DNA of 32,135 bases from Microthrixaceae bacterium (lineage in GTDB: Bacteria > Actinomycetota > Acidimicrobiia > Acidimicrobiales > Microtrichaceae), in contig JAMLGJ010000033.1 of the NCBI GenBank assembly GCA_023958095.1, positions 1 to 32,135 on the forward strand, in the 5' to 3' direction. Under the pieces are notes generated by a model. That model was not told where the DNA came from. It worked only from the letters and a program-made list of their open reading frames with translations, and searched no databases. A program made the position numbers and the translations under genes. Of the stretch, positions 25,772 to 32,135 are shown one piece after another; within the stretch, counting starts at the first letter, position 1, and each line of letters begins with the position of its first letter.

Positions 25772-27618
25772 CGAGGCTCCTCACCGTCTTCGTCCACGAC
25801 CTCGGCGTCGACGACGTCGGAGTCGTCCTCGACGAAGCCCTCGTCGCCCGCGCCGGGTGCACCCTCGGGGCCGGACGCCGCCGCGGCCGACTGCTCGTAG
25901 AGCAGCTGGGAGACCTTCTGGCTGGCCTCGACGAGCTTCTCGGTCGCAGCGGTGATCTCGGCCGGGTCGTTGCCACCGAGTGCCTCCTTGAGGTCCGCCA
26001 GCGATGCCTCGACCTGCTCCTTGTCGGCATCGGGCAGCTTGTCACCCTGCTCCGAGAGGAGCTTCTCGGTCTGGTACACGAGCGAGTCACCGGTGTTGCG
26101 CGCATCGGCCTCCTCGCGGCGGCGCCGGTCCTCCTCCGCGTGGGACTCGGCGTCGCGCACCATCTGGTCGATCTGGTCCTTGGACAGGCTCGACTGACCG
26201 GTGATCGTGATCGACTGTTCCTTGTTGGTGGCCCGGTCCTTGGCCGAGACGTTCACGATGCCGTTCGCGTCGATGTCGAAGGTGACCTCGATCTGGGGCA
26301 TCCCCCGGGGGGCCGGCGGCAGGTCGACCAGCTGGAACTTGCCCAGGGTCTTGTTGAAGTCGGCCATCTCGCGCTCACCCTGCAGCACGTGGATCTCCAC
26401 CGAGGGCTGGTTGTCCTCAGCGGTGGTGAACACCTCGGTCTTGCGCGTGGGGATCGTGGTGTTGCGCTCGATGAGCTTCGTCATCACGCCGCCCTTGGTC
26501 TCGATGCCGAGCGACAGCGGCGTGACGTCGAGCAGCAGGACGTCCTTGACGTCACCCTTGAGCACGCCGGCCTGGATGGCGGCACCCATCGCCACGACCT
26601 CGTCGGGGTTCACGCCCTTGTGGGGCTCCTTGCCGGTCATGTCGTGGACGAGGTCCTGCACCGCCGGCATTCGGGTCGAACCACCGACCATGATCACGTG
26701 GTCCACCTCGGACTTGCTCAACCCGGCATCGCTCAGGGCCTGCTCGAAGGGCGCCTTGCAGCGGTCCAGCAGGTCCGAGGTCATCTCCTGGAACTTGGCC
26801 CGGGTGAGTGTCTGGTCGAGGTGCAGCGCACCGGAGTCGGTTGCGGTCACGTACGGCAGGTTGATCTGGGTCTGCGCGACCTGGCTGAGCTCGATCTTGG
26901 CCTTCTCGGCCGCTTCCTTGAGGCGCTGCATCGCCATGTTGTCCTTCGAGAGGTCCACGCCGTGGTCGTTCTTGAAGGAGGTGACCAGCCAGTCGATGAT
27001 CCGCTGGTCCCAGTCGTCGCCGCCCAGGTTGGTGTCGCCGTGGGTGGACTTCACCTCGAAGACCCCGTCGCCGATCTCGAGCACGGACACGTCGAAGGTG
27101 CCGCCACCGAGGTCGAACACCAGGATCGTCTGGTCCTCGCCCTCGGCGTCCATGCCGTAGGCGAGGGCCGCCGCGGTGGGCTCGTTGATGATGCGGAGCA
27201 CCTCGAGGCCCGCGATCTGGCCGGCCTCCTTGGTGGCGGTCCGCTGGGCGTCGTCGAAGTAGGCGGGAACCGTGATCACCGCCTGGGTGACGGTGTCACC
27301 CAGGTAGGACTCGGCGTCCCGCTTCAGCTTCTGCAGCGTGCGGGCCGAGATCTCCTGCGCGGTGTAGCTCTTGCCGTCGATCTCGGTGGTCCAGTCGGTG
27401 CCGATGTGCCGCTTCACCGAGCGGATCGTGCGGTCGGCGTTGGTCACCGCCTGACGCTTGGCCACCTCACCGACGAGCACCTCGCCGTCCTTGAAGGCGA
27501 CCACCGAGGGCGTGGTGCGCGCACCCTCGGCGTTGGGGATCACCACCGCGTCGCCGGCCTCTAGGGCGCTCACGACCGAGTTGGTGGTTCCGAGGTCGAT
27601 TCCTACTGCCTTGGGCAT
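25768..27618 (-). CDS. dnaK: Chaperone protein DnaK (Hsp70)
   Basis: DnaK is the cytosolic Hsp70. In the 616-residue protein the N-terminal ATPase domain has [11 protein letters not shown] (6-16), [19 protein letters not shown] and [14 protein letters not shown], the three Hsp70 signatures. The interdomain linker [18 protein letters not shown], the substrate-binding domain and the helical lid follow, ending with an acidic tail ([15 protein letters not shown]). The 24-residue insertion typical of proteobacterial DnaK ATPase domains appears absent, as in Gram-positives. ATG at 27618 has AGGAG 8 bases upstream. It is the first gene of dnaK-grpE-dnaJ-hspR-SGNH, behind a HAIR-containing promoter with a leader of about 135 bases. 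Confidence 0.98.
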   Translation of the reverse strand: MPKAVGIDLGTTNSVVSALEAGDAVVIPNAEGARTTPSVVAFKDGEVLVGEVAKRQAVTNADRTIRSVKRHIGTDWTTEIDGKSYTAQEISARTLQKLKRDAESYLGDTVTQAVITVPAYFDDAQRTATKEAGQIAGLEVLRIINEPTAAALAYGMDAEGEDQTILVFDLGGGTFDVSVLEIGDGVFEVKSTHGDTNLGGDDWDQRIIDWLVTSFKNDHGVDLSKDNMAMQRLKEAAEKAKIELSQVAQTQINLPYVTATDSGALHLDQTLTRAKFQEMTSDLLDRCKAPFEQALSDAGLSKSEVDHVIMVGGSTRMPAVQDLVHDMTGKEPHKGVNPDEVVAMGAAIQAGVLKGDVKDVLLLDVTPLSLGIETKGGVMTKLIERNTTIPTRKTEVFTTAEDNQPSVEIHVLQGEREMADFNKTLGKFQLVDLPPAPRGMPQIEVTFDIDANGIVNVSAKDRATNKEQSITITGQSSLSKDQIDQMVRDAESHAEEDRRRREEADARNTGDSLVYQTEKLLSEQGDKLPDADKEQVEASLADLKEALGGNDPAEITAATEKLVEASQKVSQLLYEQSAAAASGPEGAPGAGDEGFVEDDSDVVDAEVVDEDGEEPR

Positions 27619-27760
27619 GTTCGAAGCTCCTGTGTCTCTGGTCCCGTTCGCATGGGTTGCGCGTTGTTCGGTGGGGTGAGCGACGCGACCGCTCGTCGCC
27701 GCTTCCGGGATCCCGTTCTACAGGCCCGGCAGCGGATTCACAACATCGTTTGGTGCAACG

Positions 27761-27791
27761 AGTATAGCAAACTTGAGTGCCTTATTGTAAA
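27761..27791 (-). promoter_or_regulatory. dnaK operon promoter: TTTACA ... TGC-TATACT
   Basis: On the minus strand TTTACA (27791-27786) is followed after 19 bases by TATACT (27766-27761), with TGC immediately before it giving an extended -10. This is the most consensus-like promoter in the window and lies in an unusually AT-rich patch. It predicts transcription from about 27754, some 135 bases before the dnaK ATG. Confidence 0.65.
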
Positions 27792-27792
27792 G
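27772..27792. promoter_or_regulatory. Degenerate HAIR element in the dnaK promoter
   Basis: CTTGAGT-GCCTTAT-TGTAAAG has one perfect HAIR arm; the second arm matches ACTCAAG at 4 of 7 positions. It fills the spacer and -35 region of the dnaK promoter, 5 bp from the -10, much as the perfect HAIR does at clpB (8 bp). Weaker HspR binding than at clpB would be expected. Confidence 0.65.
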
Positions 27793-27899
27793 TCAGGTCA
27801 CGACATGGGCCACCCGGCCTGCGACCACCCACACGCGCAGGCCCTGCTCCACGGCAGGCCGACCTCCCGACGGGAAGCGGCCACGGGCGGAGGATCCCG

Positions 27900-27943
27900 G
27901 TCGGTCCGGTCGGCCTGTGCGGTTCGGGCCGGTTCGGTCCGAC
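27900..27943 (-). terminator. Imperfect GC-rich hairpin after the glycosyltransferase gene
   Basis: On the minus strand GTCGGACCGAACCGGCC can pair with GGCCGACCGGACCGAC in three helical blocks (5, 3 and 5 bp) separated by mismatches, around an 11-base loop, beginning 7 bases after the stop. No U-tract follows. A weak terminator is the simplest reading. Confidence 0.35.
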
Positions 27944-27950
27944 GTGGCGG

Positions 27951-28955
27951 TCAGGACCGCTTGAGGCCCAGTGCGCGGCGGATCCAGCCGGCACCCGAGC
28001 GCACGAGGTCATAACCCGTGCTGCCGAGGAGGGCCATCGCCGCAACCGAGGCACCCAGACGCCAGTACTCCACGTCGCGACGCGCCCCGGGGTGGTGGCG
28101 CACCGCCGAGCGGCGGTAGGCGGAGGCCCTGCGTGCGTCGCGCAGCTCGTTCAGGCTCTGCCAGCCCAGGATCATCTCCACCCGTGCGACCGCCCGGGGG
28201 AGCAGGAACCTGCGCCGTGGGGGCTGGCCGTCGAACACCCTCGCGAGCATCCGCCGGTACGCGGCGTCGAGGGAGTCGACCGCAATGGAGGAGTTGTCGC
28301 CGTGGCGCCGGTACAGGTGCAGCACCCGGGGAACCATGGCGACTCGGTAGCGGTCCGCCATCCGGATCCACAGGTCCCAGTCCTCGACGTCGATCGGATG
28401 GCGCTCACGGTCGGTGTTCACCTCGAACCCCCCGACTGCCAGCACCGCCTCGGTGGGCATCAGGACCGCGGAGGAGCTCACCGGGTTGGTCACCACGAAC
28501 CGTTCCCACGCGAGCCCCTCGGCGCGACGCGCCTCGACCCGGCCGACCGGCTCGCCGTGTTCGTCGGACACCTGGTACCAGCCGTAGACCAACCCGACGG
28601 GTGGATCGCCGTCGGATTCGGCCACCGCCTCGTCGTAGCGCTCCACCAGCGACGCGAGGGTGTGGGGGAACCACAGGTCGTCGGAGTCGAGCAGGGCGAC
28701 CAGCTCGCCCCGGGCCTCCGCGATCCCCCTGTTGCGTGCGGCGGCAACACCGGCGTTGTCCTGGCGGACCACGCGGAGCCGATCGTCGCCGAGCGTCGCC
28801 ACCCAGCCCGCCAGGTCGTCGTCACCCCCGTCATCGACGAGGACCACCTCGAAGTCCTCGAACGTCTGGGCGGAGACCGTCTGGAGCGTCTCGGGCAGCC
28901 ATCGCAGGGAGTTGTGGCAGGGGATCACCACCGTGACCCTCGGGGCTCGCGACAT
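27951..28955 (-). CDS. Family 2 glycosyltransferase with C-terminal hydrophobic segment
   Basis: The 334-residue protein has a GT-A fold catalytic domain: [18 protein letters not shown] (7-24), [11 protein letters not shown] (37-47), [11 protein letters not shown] (67-77) and the metal/nucleotide-sugar motif ALLDSDDLW with DSDD at 90-93. [15 protein letters not shown] later supplies the likely catalytic ED pair. The last 70 residues are basic with one hydrophobic stretch (about 300-320), suggesting membrane association at the cytoplasmic face. Donor and acceptor cannot be predicted; cell-surface glycan or glycolipid synthesis is likely. ATG at 28955 has no ribosome site, but TACACT lies 7 bases upstream, consistent with a leaderless mRNA. 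It diverges from gpmA (171 bp). The open frame to 29393 is antisense noise. Confidence 0.9.
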   Translation of the reverse strand: MSRAPRVTVVIPCHNSLRWLPETLQTVSAQTFEDFEVVLVDDGGDDDLAGWVATLGDDRLRVVRQDNAGVAAARNRGIAEARGELVALLDSDDLWFPHTLASLVERYDEAVAESDGDPPVGLVYGWYQVSDEHGEPVGRVEARRAEGLAWERFVVTNPVSSSAVLMPTEAVLAVGGFEVNTDRERHPIDVEDWDLWIRMADRYRVAMVPRVLHLYRRHGDNSSIAVDSLDAAYRRMLARVFDGQPPRRRFLLPRAVARVEMILGWQSLNELRDARRASAYRRSAVRHHPGARRDVEYWRLGASVAAMALLGSTGYDLVRSGAGWIRRALGLKRS

Positions 28956-28962
28956 CGTGGCG

Positions 28963-28968
28963 AGTGTA
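28963..28968 (-). promoter_or_regulatory. Candidate -10 (TACACT) for the glycosyltransferase
   Basis: On the minus strand TACACT is followed by CGCCACG and the ATG at 28955. The 7-base spacing and absence of a Shine-Dalgarno suggest a leaderless start. Confidence 0.4.
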
Positions 28969-29126
28969 CGCGCTGTGGGCGGCGCCGGTACCCGGTGCCC
29001 GGCGACAGGGAGTGCACCACGGGCGCACGCCGTTGGAGGCCGCCTCTTGGAGCGAGGCGTTGCGGTGGGGCACGATCGGAACGGTCGGGCCGCACACATG
29101 CAAACGAGCCCGCGGGAGGCACGACG

Positions 29127-29888
29127 ATGGCTGAACTGGTTCTTCTCCGGCACGGGCAGAGCGAATGGAACCGCTCCAACCTCTTCACGGGCTGGTACGA
29201 CTGCGACCTGACCGAAGCGGGCGAAGCCGAAGCGGTGGCAGGTGGGGCGATGATGCGCGACGCCGGGTTCGAACCCGACGTCGTGCACACATCGGTGCAG
29301 CTCCGTGCGATCCGCACGGCCAACCTGGCGCTGCGGGAGATGGGCCGGCTGTGGGTCCCGGTGCGGAGGCACTGGCGACTCAACGAGCGTCACTACGGCG
29401 ACCTCACCGGCAGGGACAAGGCGGAGACCGCCAGGCGCTACGGGGAGGACCAGGTCAAGGTCTGGCGTCGCAGCTACGACACCCCGCCCCCGCCGATCGC
29501 GGCTGACAACGACTACAACCCGAACGACGATGCACGCTACGCATCGTTGCCGCCGGAGCTGGTCCCTGCATCGGAGTGCCTCGCGGACGTGGTGGCCAGG
29601 ATGCTGCCCTACTGGTACGACTCGATCGTGCCCGACCTGCGCTCCGGCTCACGGGTGCTGGTGGCGGCCCACGGCAACTCGCTGCGCGCCCTGGTCAAGC
29701 ACCTGCAGGGGATCTCCGACGAGGAGATCACCGAGTTGAACATCCCCACCGGGGTGCCACTGCGCTACGAGCTGGGCCCCGACATGTCGCCGGTCCAGGA
29801 CATCGCGGTCGACCAGCGCTACCTGATGGATCCGGCCGAGGTGGCCGCACGGGCGGAGGCGGTCGCCAAGCAGGCGTCCGGCGGCTGA
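29127..29888 (+). CDS. gpmA: 2,3-bisphosphoglycerate-dependent phosphoglycerate mutase
   Basis: GpmA interconverts 3- and 2-phosphoglycerate in glycolysis and gluconeogenesis through a phosphohistidine. In the 253-residue protein [12 protein letters not shown] carries the phospho-accepting His9; Arg60, Glu87 ([12 protein letters not shown]) and His182 ([10 protein letters not shown]) complete the active site. The length and the [15 protein letters not shown] block distinguish the true cofactor-dependent mutase from the shorter phosphatase-like members. ATG at 29127 has a GGGAGG ribosome site 7 bases upstream. It is monocistronic, converging with the ParA-like gene (30 bp between stops). Confidence 0.96.
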   Translation: MAELVLLRHGQSEWNRSNLFTGWYDCDLTEAGEAEAVAGGAMMRDAGFEPDVVHTSVQLRAIRTANLALREMGRLWVPVRRHWRLNERHYGDLTGRDKAETARRYGEDQVKVWRRSYDTPPPPIAADNDYNPNDDARYASLPPELVPASECLADVVARMLPYWYDSIVPDLRSGSRVLVAAHGNSLRALVKHLQGISDEEITELNIPTGVPLRYELGPDMSPVQDIAVDQRYLMDPAEVAARAEAVAKQASGG

Positions 29889-29918
29889 AGGCCCGCCCGA
29901 CCTCCCGGACACCGACGG

Positions 29919-30683
29919 TCAACCGTCCCCGTCCGACTCCTCGTCGTCCTCCAACAGCACCACCAGCTCGTCCCAGAGCCCGCGCAGCGCCGCGGAGGAG
30001 AGGCTGCGCGGTGACGCCAGCACCGAGGGCATCTGCTCCAGCCCCATCCGCTCGACCGAATCGGACAGCGGCACCGCGACGGTGGCGAAGTCCTCGCGAC
30101 CGGCCACCCGCTCGAGCACCTGGCGGTGCAGCACCTTGCGACGGTCCACCATGGACAGCACCGCCAGCACCTCCGCGTCGACCCCGGTGGCCCGCACGAA
30201 CTCGACGGTCTGTTCCAGCCCCCGGATGGCCAGGGGTGTGGGGATGATGGGTGTGACCACGACGTCACAGGCGGCGAAGACCGCCTCGGCCAGCAGACCC
30301 AGCCCGGGTGGGCAGTCGAGCACGACCAGGTCGTAGTCACCCGAGACCGGCGAGAGCAGCTTCGAGATCGCCCGGTCGGGCCAGCGGCGCTCCGCCAGCA
30401 CCGACTCCGTCACCCGCAGCCCGCGGTCGGCGGGCACCAGGTCGAGGCCCTCGACGAAGGTGTGCTGCACGAACGCGTCCAGGTGGCGCTTGCCACCGAG
30501 CAGCTTGGTGGCCCCTCCCCTGAGCCCGGAGGGCACCCGCAGGCAGTGCGAGGAGGCACCCTGGGGATCGAGGTCCCACAGCAGGGTCCGGCGTCCCTCG
30601 AGCGCGGCGATGACCGCCAGGTTCACCGCGATGGACGTCTTGCCCACACCGCCCTTCGCGGCGGCCGAGGCGATGACCTTCAT
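29919..30683 (-). CDS. ParA/MinD-family P-loop ATPase without a ParB partner nearby
   Basis: The 254-residue protein has the deviant Walker A motif KGGVGKTS at 10-17 (signature lysine Lys10), LLWDLDPQGASS (34-45) as switch/Walker A', and YDLVVLDCPPGLGLLAEAVF as Walker B, all normal for ParA-type ATPases that cycle between nucleoid-bound dimers and monomers. The acidic C-terminus (LLEDDEESDGDG) is unusual for a DNA-binding ParA. There is no parB, gidB or origin nearby, so it is not the chromosomal segregation ParA by context; cargo positioning or another role is open. ATG at 30683 has GGGGAG upstream; an in-frame start at 30707 would add eight residues. It diverges from the EtfD-like gene. Confidence 0.9.
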   Translation of the reverse strand: MKVIASAAAKGGVGKTSIAVNLAVIAALEGRRTLLWDLDPQGASSHCLRVPSGLRGGATKLLGGKRHLDAFVQHTFVEGLDLVPADRGLRVTESVLAERRWPDRAISKLLSPVSGDYDLVVLDCPPGLGLLAEAVFAACDVVVTPIIPTPLAIRGLEQTVEFVRATGVDAEVLAVLSMVDRRKVLHRQVLERVAGREDFATVAVPLSDSVERMGLEQMPSVLASPRSLSSAALRGLWDELVVLLEDDEESDGDG

Positions 30684-30781
30684 TGCTCCCCTTTCCGGTC
30701 GGTCCATTCAATCGCACACGACCCCCCTGCGCCGCGGCATCGCCGCTGCGAGTACGAGGCGACCGGGGCGCTCCCGGACAA

Positions 30782-30794
30782 TGCCCGTCGGGCA
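30782..30794. promoter_or_regulatory. 13-bp palindrome in the EtfD-like gene promoter
   Basis: TGCCCG-T-CGGGCA has perfect 6-bp arms and lies 9 bp upstream of a candidate -10, on the expected -35 region, in the divergent ParA / EtfD-like intergenic region. The position suits a repressor operator; the regulator is unknown. In such GC-rich DNA, chance is possible. Confidence 0.35.
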
Positions 30795-30803
30795 CCGCCG
30801 CGG

Positions 30804-30809
30804 TAGGTT
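30804..30809 (+). promoter_or_regulatory. Candidate -10 (TAGGTT) for the EtfD-like gene
   Basis: TAGGTT is 9 bases before the ATG at 30819, and no Shine-Dalgarno is present. Transcription would start within one to three bases of the start codon, making the mRNA effectively leaderless. Confidence 0.4.
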
Positions 30810-30818
30810 GATGCCGCT

Positions 30819-32135
30819 ATGACTGCCACCGACACAGCAACCGAAGAGGCAACCAAGGAATCCGTGCCGGGTCCGGCTCGGCTCCAGCCCTACCAGATCG
30901 CAATCACCATCGGCGTGATCGTCGCCCTGATCACCGTCGGCTCGGGCATCTTCGCCTCGATCACCCAGTGGCACGACGAGTCGTCGGTGACCCGCGAGGT
31001 GTTCGACAACATCCCGGCGTGGCTCAAGGTGACCTTCTACACGGTCATCCCGATCGTGATCGTCTACGGCGGCTTCACCTTCGCACAGCGCATGAAGAAC
31101 TGGGTCCGTGGCGGCCCCGACCGGCGCGACCTGACCCCCCGCAACGCGAAGAAGCGCCTCGAGAACCTGCGTGCGGGCCTCTACATGCAGACCCTGTTGC
31201 GTGACCCGGCCGCCGGGATCATGCACTCGATGATCTACTTCGGCTTCCTGGTCCTGCTGGCGGTCACCACCGTGCTGGAGATCAACCACCAGCTGCCCGA
31301 GGGTGCCAAGTTCCTGCACGGCACCGTCTACCAGGCGTACTCCTTCGTGGGCGACGCCGCGGGCGTGGTGTTCACCGCCGGTGTGGTGTGGGCGATAGTG
31401 CGCCGCTACGTCCAGAAGCCCTACCGCATCCGGATCAAGACCAAGCCCGAACACGCCCTGATCCTCGGGATCCTGCTCACCCTGGGCGTGACCGGCCTGC
31501 TCACCGAGGGAGCCCGCATCGCATATGACGGCATGCCGTCGTTCGAGAAGTGGTCCTTCGTGGGCTATCCGATAGCCCTGGTGTTCGACGGACTCTCCGA
31601 GAGCACCCTGTCGACGCTCCACCAGACGCTGTGGATCATCCACGTCCTCAGCTTCGTGGTGTTCCTCGTGATCCTCCCGGTGACGATGCTGCGCCACATC
31701 TTCACCTCGCCGCTGAACATGTACCTGGCCGACCGTGACCGCCCGAAGGGCGCCATGAAGGCGATGCCCAACCTCATGGAGACCGAGATGGAGTCCTTCG
31801 GCGCCACCGCCATCGAGGACTTCACCTGGAAGCAGCTCCTCGACACCGACGCCTGCACGATGTGTGGCCGCTGCACCTCGGTGTGCCCCGCGCATGCCAC
31901 CGGCAAGCCCCTCGACCCCCGCGAGATCGTGCTCAAGACCGGCGAGGTGATGGCCGCCACCGGTGACCCCAAGGTGTCACCCCCCATCGGGGTGGACGGC
32001 GAGATCACGGTCTCCGCGGACTCGGTGTTCGAGCGCATCACCCCCGCCGAGGTGTGGGCCTGCACCTCCTGCAAGGCCTGCGACGAGAACTGCCCGGTGA
32101 ACATCGAGATCCTCGACAAGATCCTCGACATGCGC
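30819..32135 (+). CDS. Membrane-bound Fe-S reductase, EtfD/HdrD-like (5' part, truncated by window end)
   Basis: Only the first 439 codons are present and no stop is reached. The N-terminal part has a hydrophilic start, then several transmembrane helices (about residues 27-48, 68-88, 130-155, 172-192, 210-232, 275-297) with histidines in MHSMIYFG and LHQTLWIIHVLSF, resembling the cytochrome-b-like gamma subunit of nitrate reductase. Two 4Fe-4S sites follow: C346-x2-C349-x2-C352-x3-C356-P and C415-x2-C418-x2-C421-x3-C425-P. This architecture matches mycobacterial Rv0338c (EtfD), which passes electrons from the electron-transfer flavoprotein of fatty-acid beta-oxidation to the quinone pool; CCG domains would be expected beyond the window. 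ATG at 30819 is chosen because the frame is open from there to the end and no longer N-terminus is plausible. Assignment to EtfD rather than another HdrD-like reductase is inference. Confidence 0.88.
   Translation, partial: MTATDTATEEATKESVPGPARLQPYQIAITIGVIVALITVGSGIFASITQWHDESSVTREVFDNIPAWLKVTFYTVIPIVIVYGGFTFAQRMKNWVRGGPDRRDLTPRNAKKRLENLRAGLYMQTLLRDPAAGIMHSMIYFGFLVLLAVTTVLEINHQLPEGAKFLHGTVYQAYSFVGDAAGVVFTAGVVWAIVRRYVQKPYRIRIKTKPEHALILGILLTLGVTGLLTEGARIAYDGMPSFEKWSFVGYPIALVFDGLSESTLSTLHQTLWIIHVLSFVVFLVILPVTMLRHIFTSPLNMYLADRDRPKGAMKAMPNLMETEMESFGATAIEDFTWKQLLDTDACTMCGRCTSVCPAHATGKPLDPREIVLKTGEVMAATGDPKVSPPIGVDGEITVSADSVFERITPAEVWACTSCKACDENCPVNIEILDKILDMR

Larger units (their letters stand above)
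27619..27950. other. 332-bp intergenic region: dnaK leader and promoter, then a gene-free stretch
   Basis: This is the largest gene-free gap in the window. Positions 27619-27760 would be the dnaK 5' leader, with small self-complementary blocks such as CGGGATCCCG and GCGACG/CGTCGC but no recognised thermosensor. The promoter and degenerate HAIR are at 27761-27792. From 27793 to about 27899 I see nothing. The last 50 bp hold an imperfect hairpin after the glycosyltransferase stop. Confidence 0.6.

Noticed and set aside
27777..29126. Long in-frame extension upstream of gpmA
   Set aside because: It is antisense to the glycosyltransferase gene. gpmA homology begins exactly at 29127, where a GGGAGG ribosome site is correctly spaced.

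Overview
The window is high-GC DNA with almost no spare sequence, from an actinobacterium, most likely an uncultured member of class Acidimicrobiia. That placement is inferred from several traits read directly: a dnaK-grpE-dnaJ-hspR-(x)-clpB heat-shock locus with HAIR operators, a MhuD-like haem-degrading monooxygenase, an EtfD (Rv0338c)-like membrane Fe-S reductase, secreted GWA-x-DP repeats, and several genes that look leaderless. The G14C18 run at positions 3-34 looks like a contig-end artefact.

Positions 77-20019 hold a large de novo purine biosynthesis region, nearly all on the minus strand. Read in the direction of transcription (right to left) the order is: membrane protein, purA, mhuD-like, purD, purK, purE; then a small zinc-finger gene on the plus strand; then purB-purC, purS-purQ; then a 132-residue plus-strand gene with three 25-bp repeats beside it; then purL, a secreted lipoprotein, gluQRS, purF, purM and a lipocalin-like DUF protein. 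Eleven pur genes are present and supply PurF, D, S/Q/L, M, K, E, C, B and A. purN/purT (GAR transformylase) and purH are not in the window. Two plus-strand genes interrupt the cluster. One of them separates purSQ from purL, which are usually adjacent.

Positions 20036-27792 are the heat-shock locus, also on the minus strand: dnaK, grpE, dnaJ, hspR, an SGNH-hydrolase-like secreted/anchored protein coupled to hspR, and clpB with its own promoter. A perfect HAIR operator (CTTGAGT-N7-ACTCAAG) lies just upstream of clpB and a degenerate one upstream of dnaK, so HspR probably represses both and autoregulates.

Positions 27951-32135 hold a family-2 glycosyltransferase (minus), phosphoglycerate mutase gpmA (plus), an orphan ParA-type ATPase (minus) and the 5' part of a membrane-bound EtfD-like Fe-S reductase (plus) that runs off the window.

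Several genes without a clear ribosome-binding site carry a TANNNT -10-like hexamer 6-9 bases before the start codon (389-aa DUF gene, purL, clpB, the glycosyltransferase, the Fe-S reductase). This suggests leaderless mRNAs. I saw no tRNA, rRNA, CRISPR array, IS element or phage gene. The largest gene-free gap is 332 bp (27619-27950).
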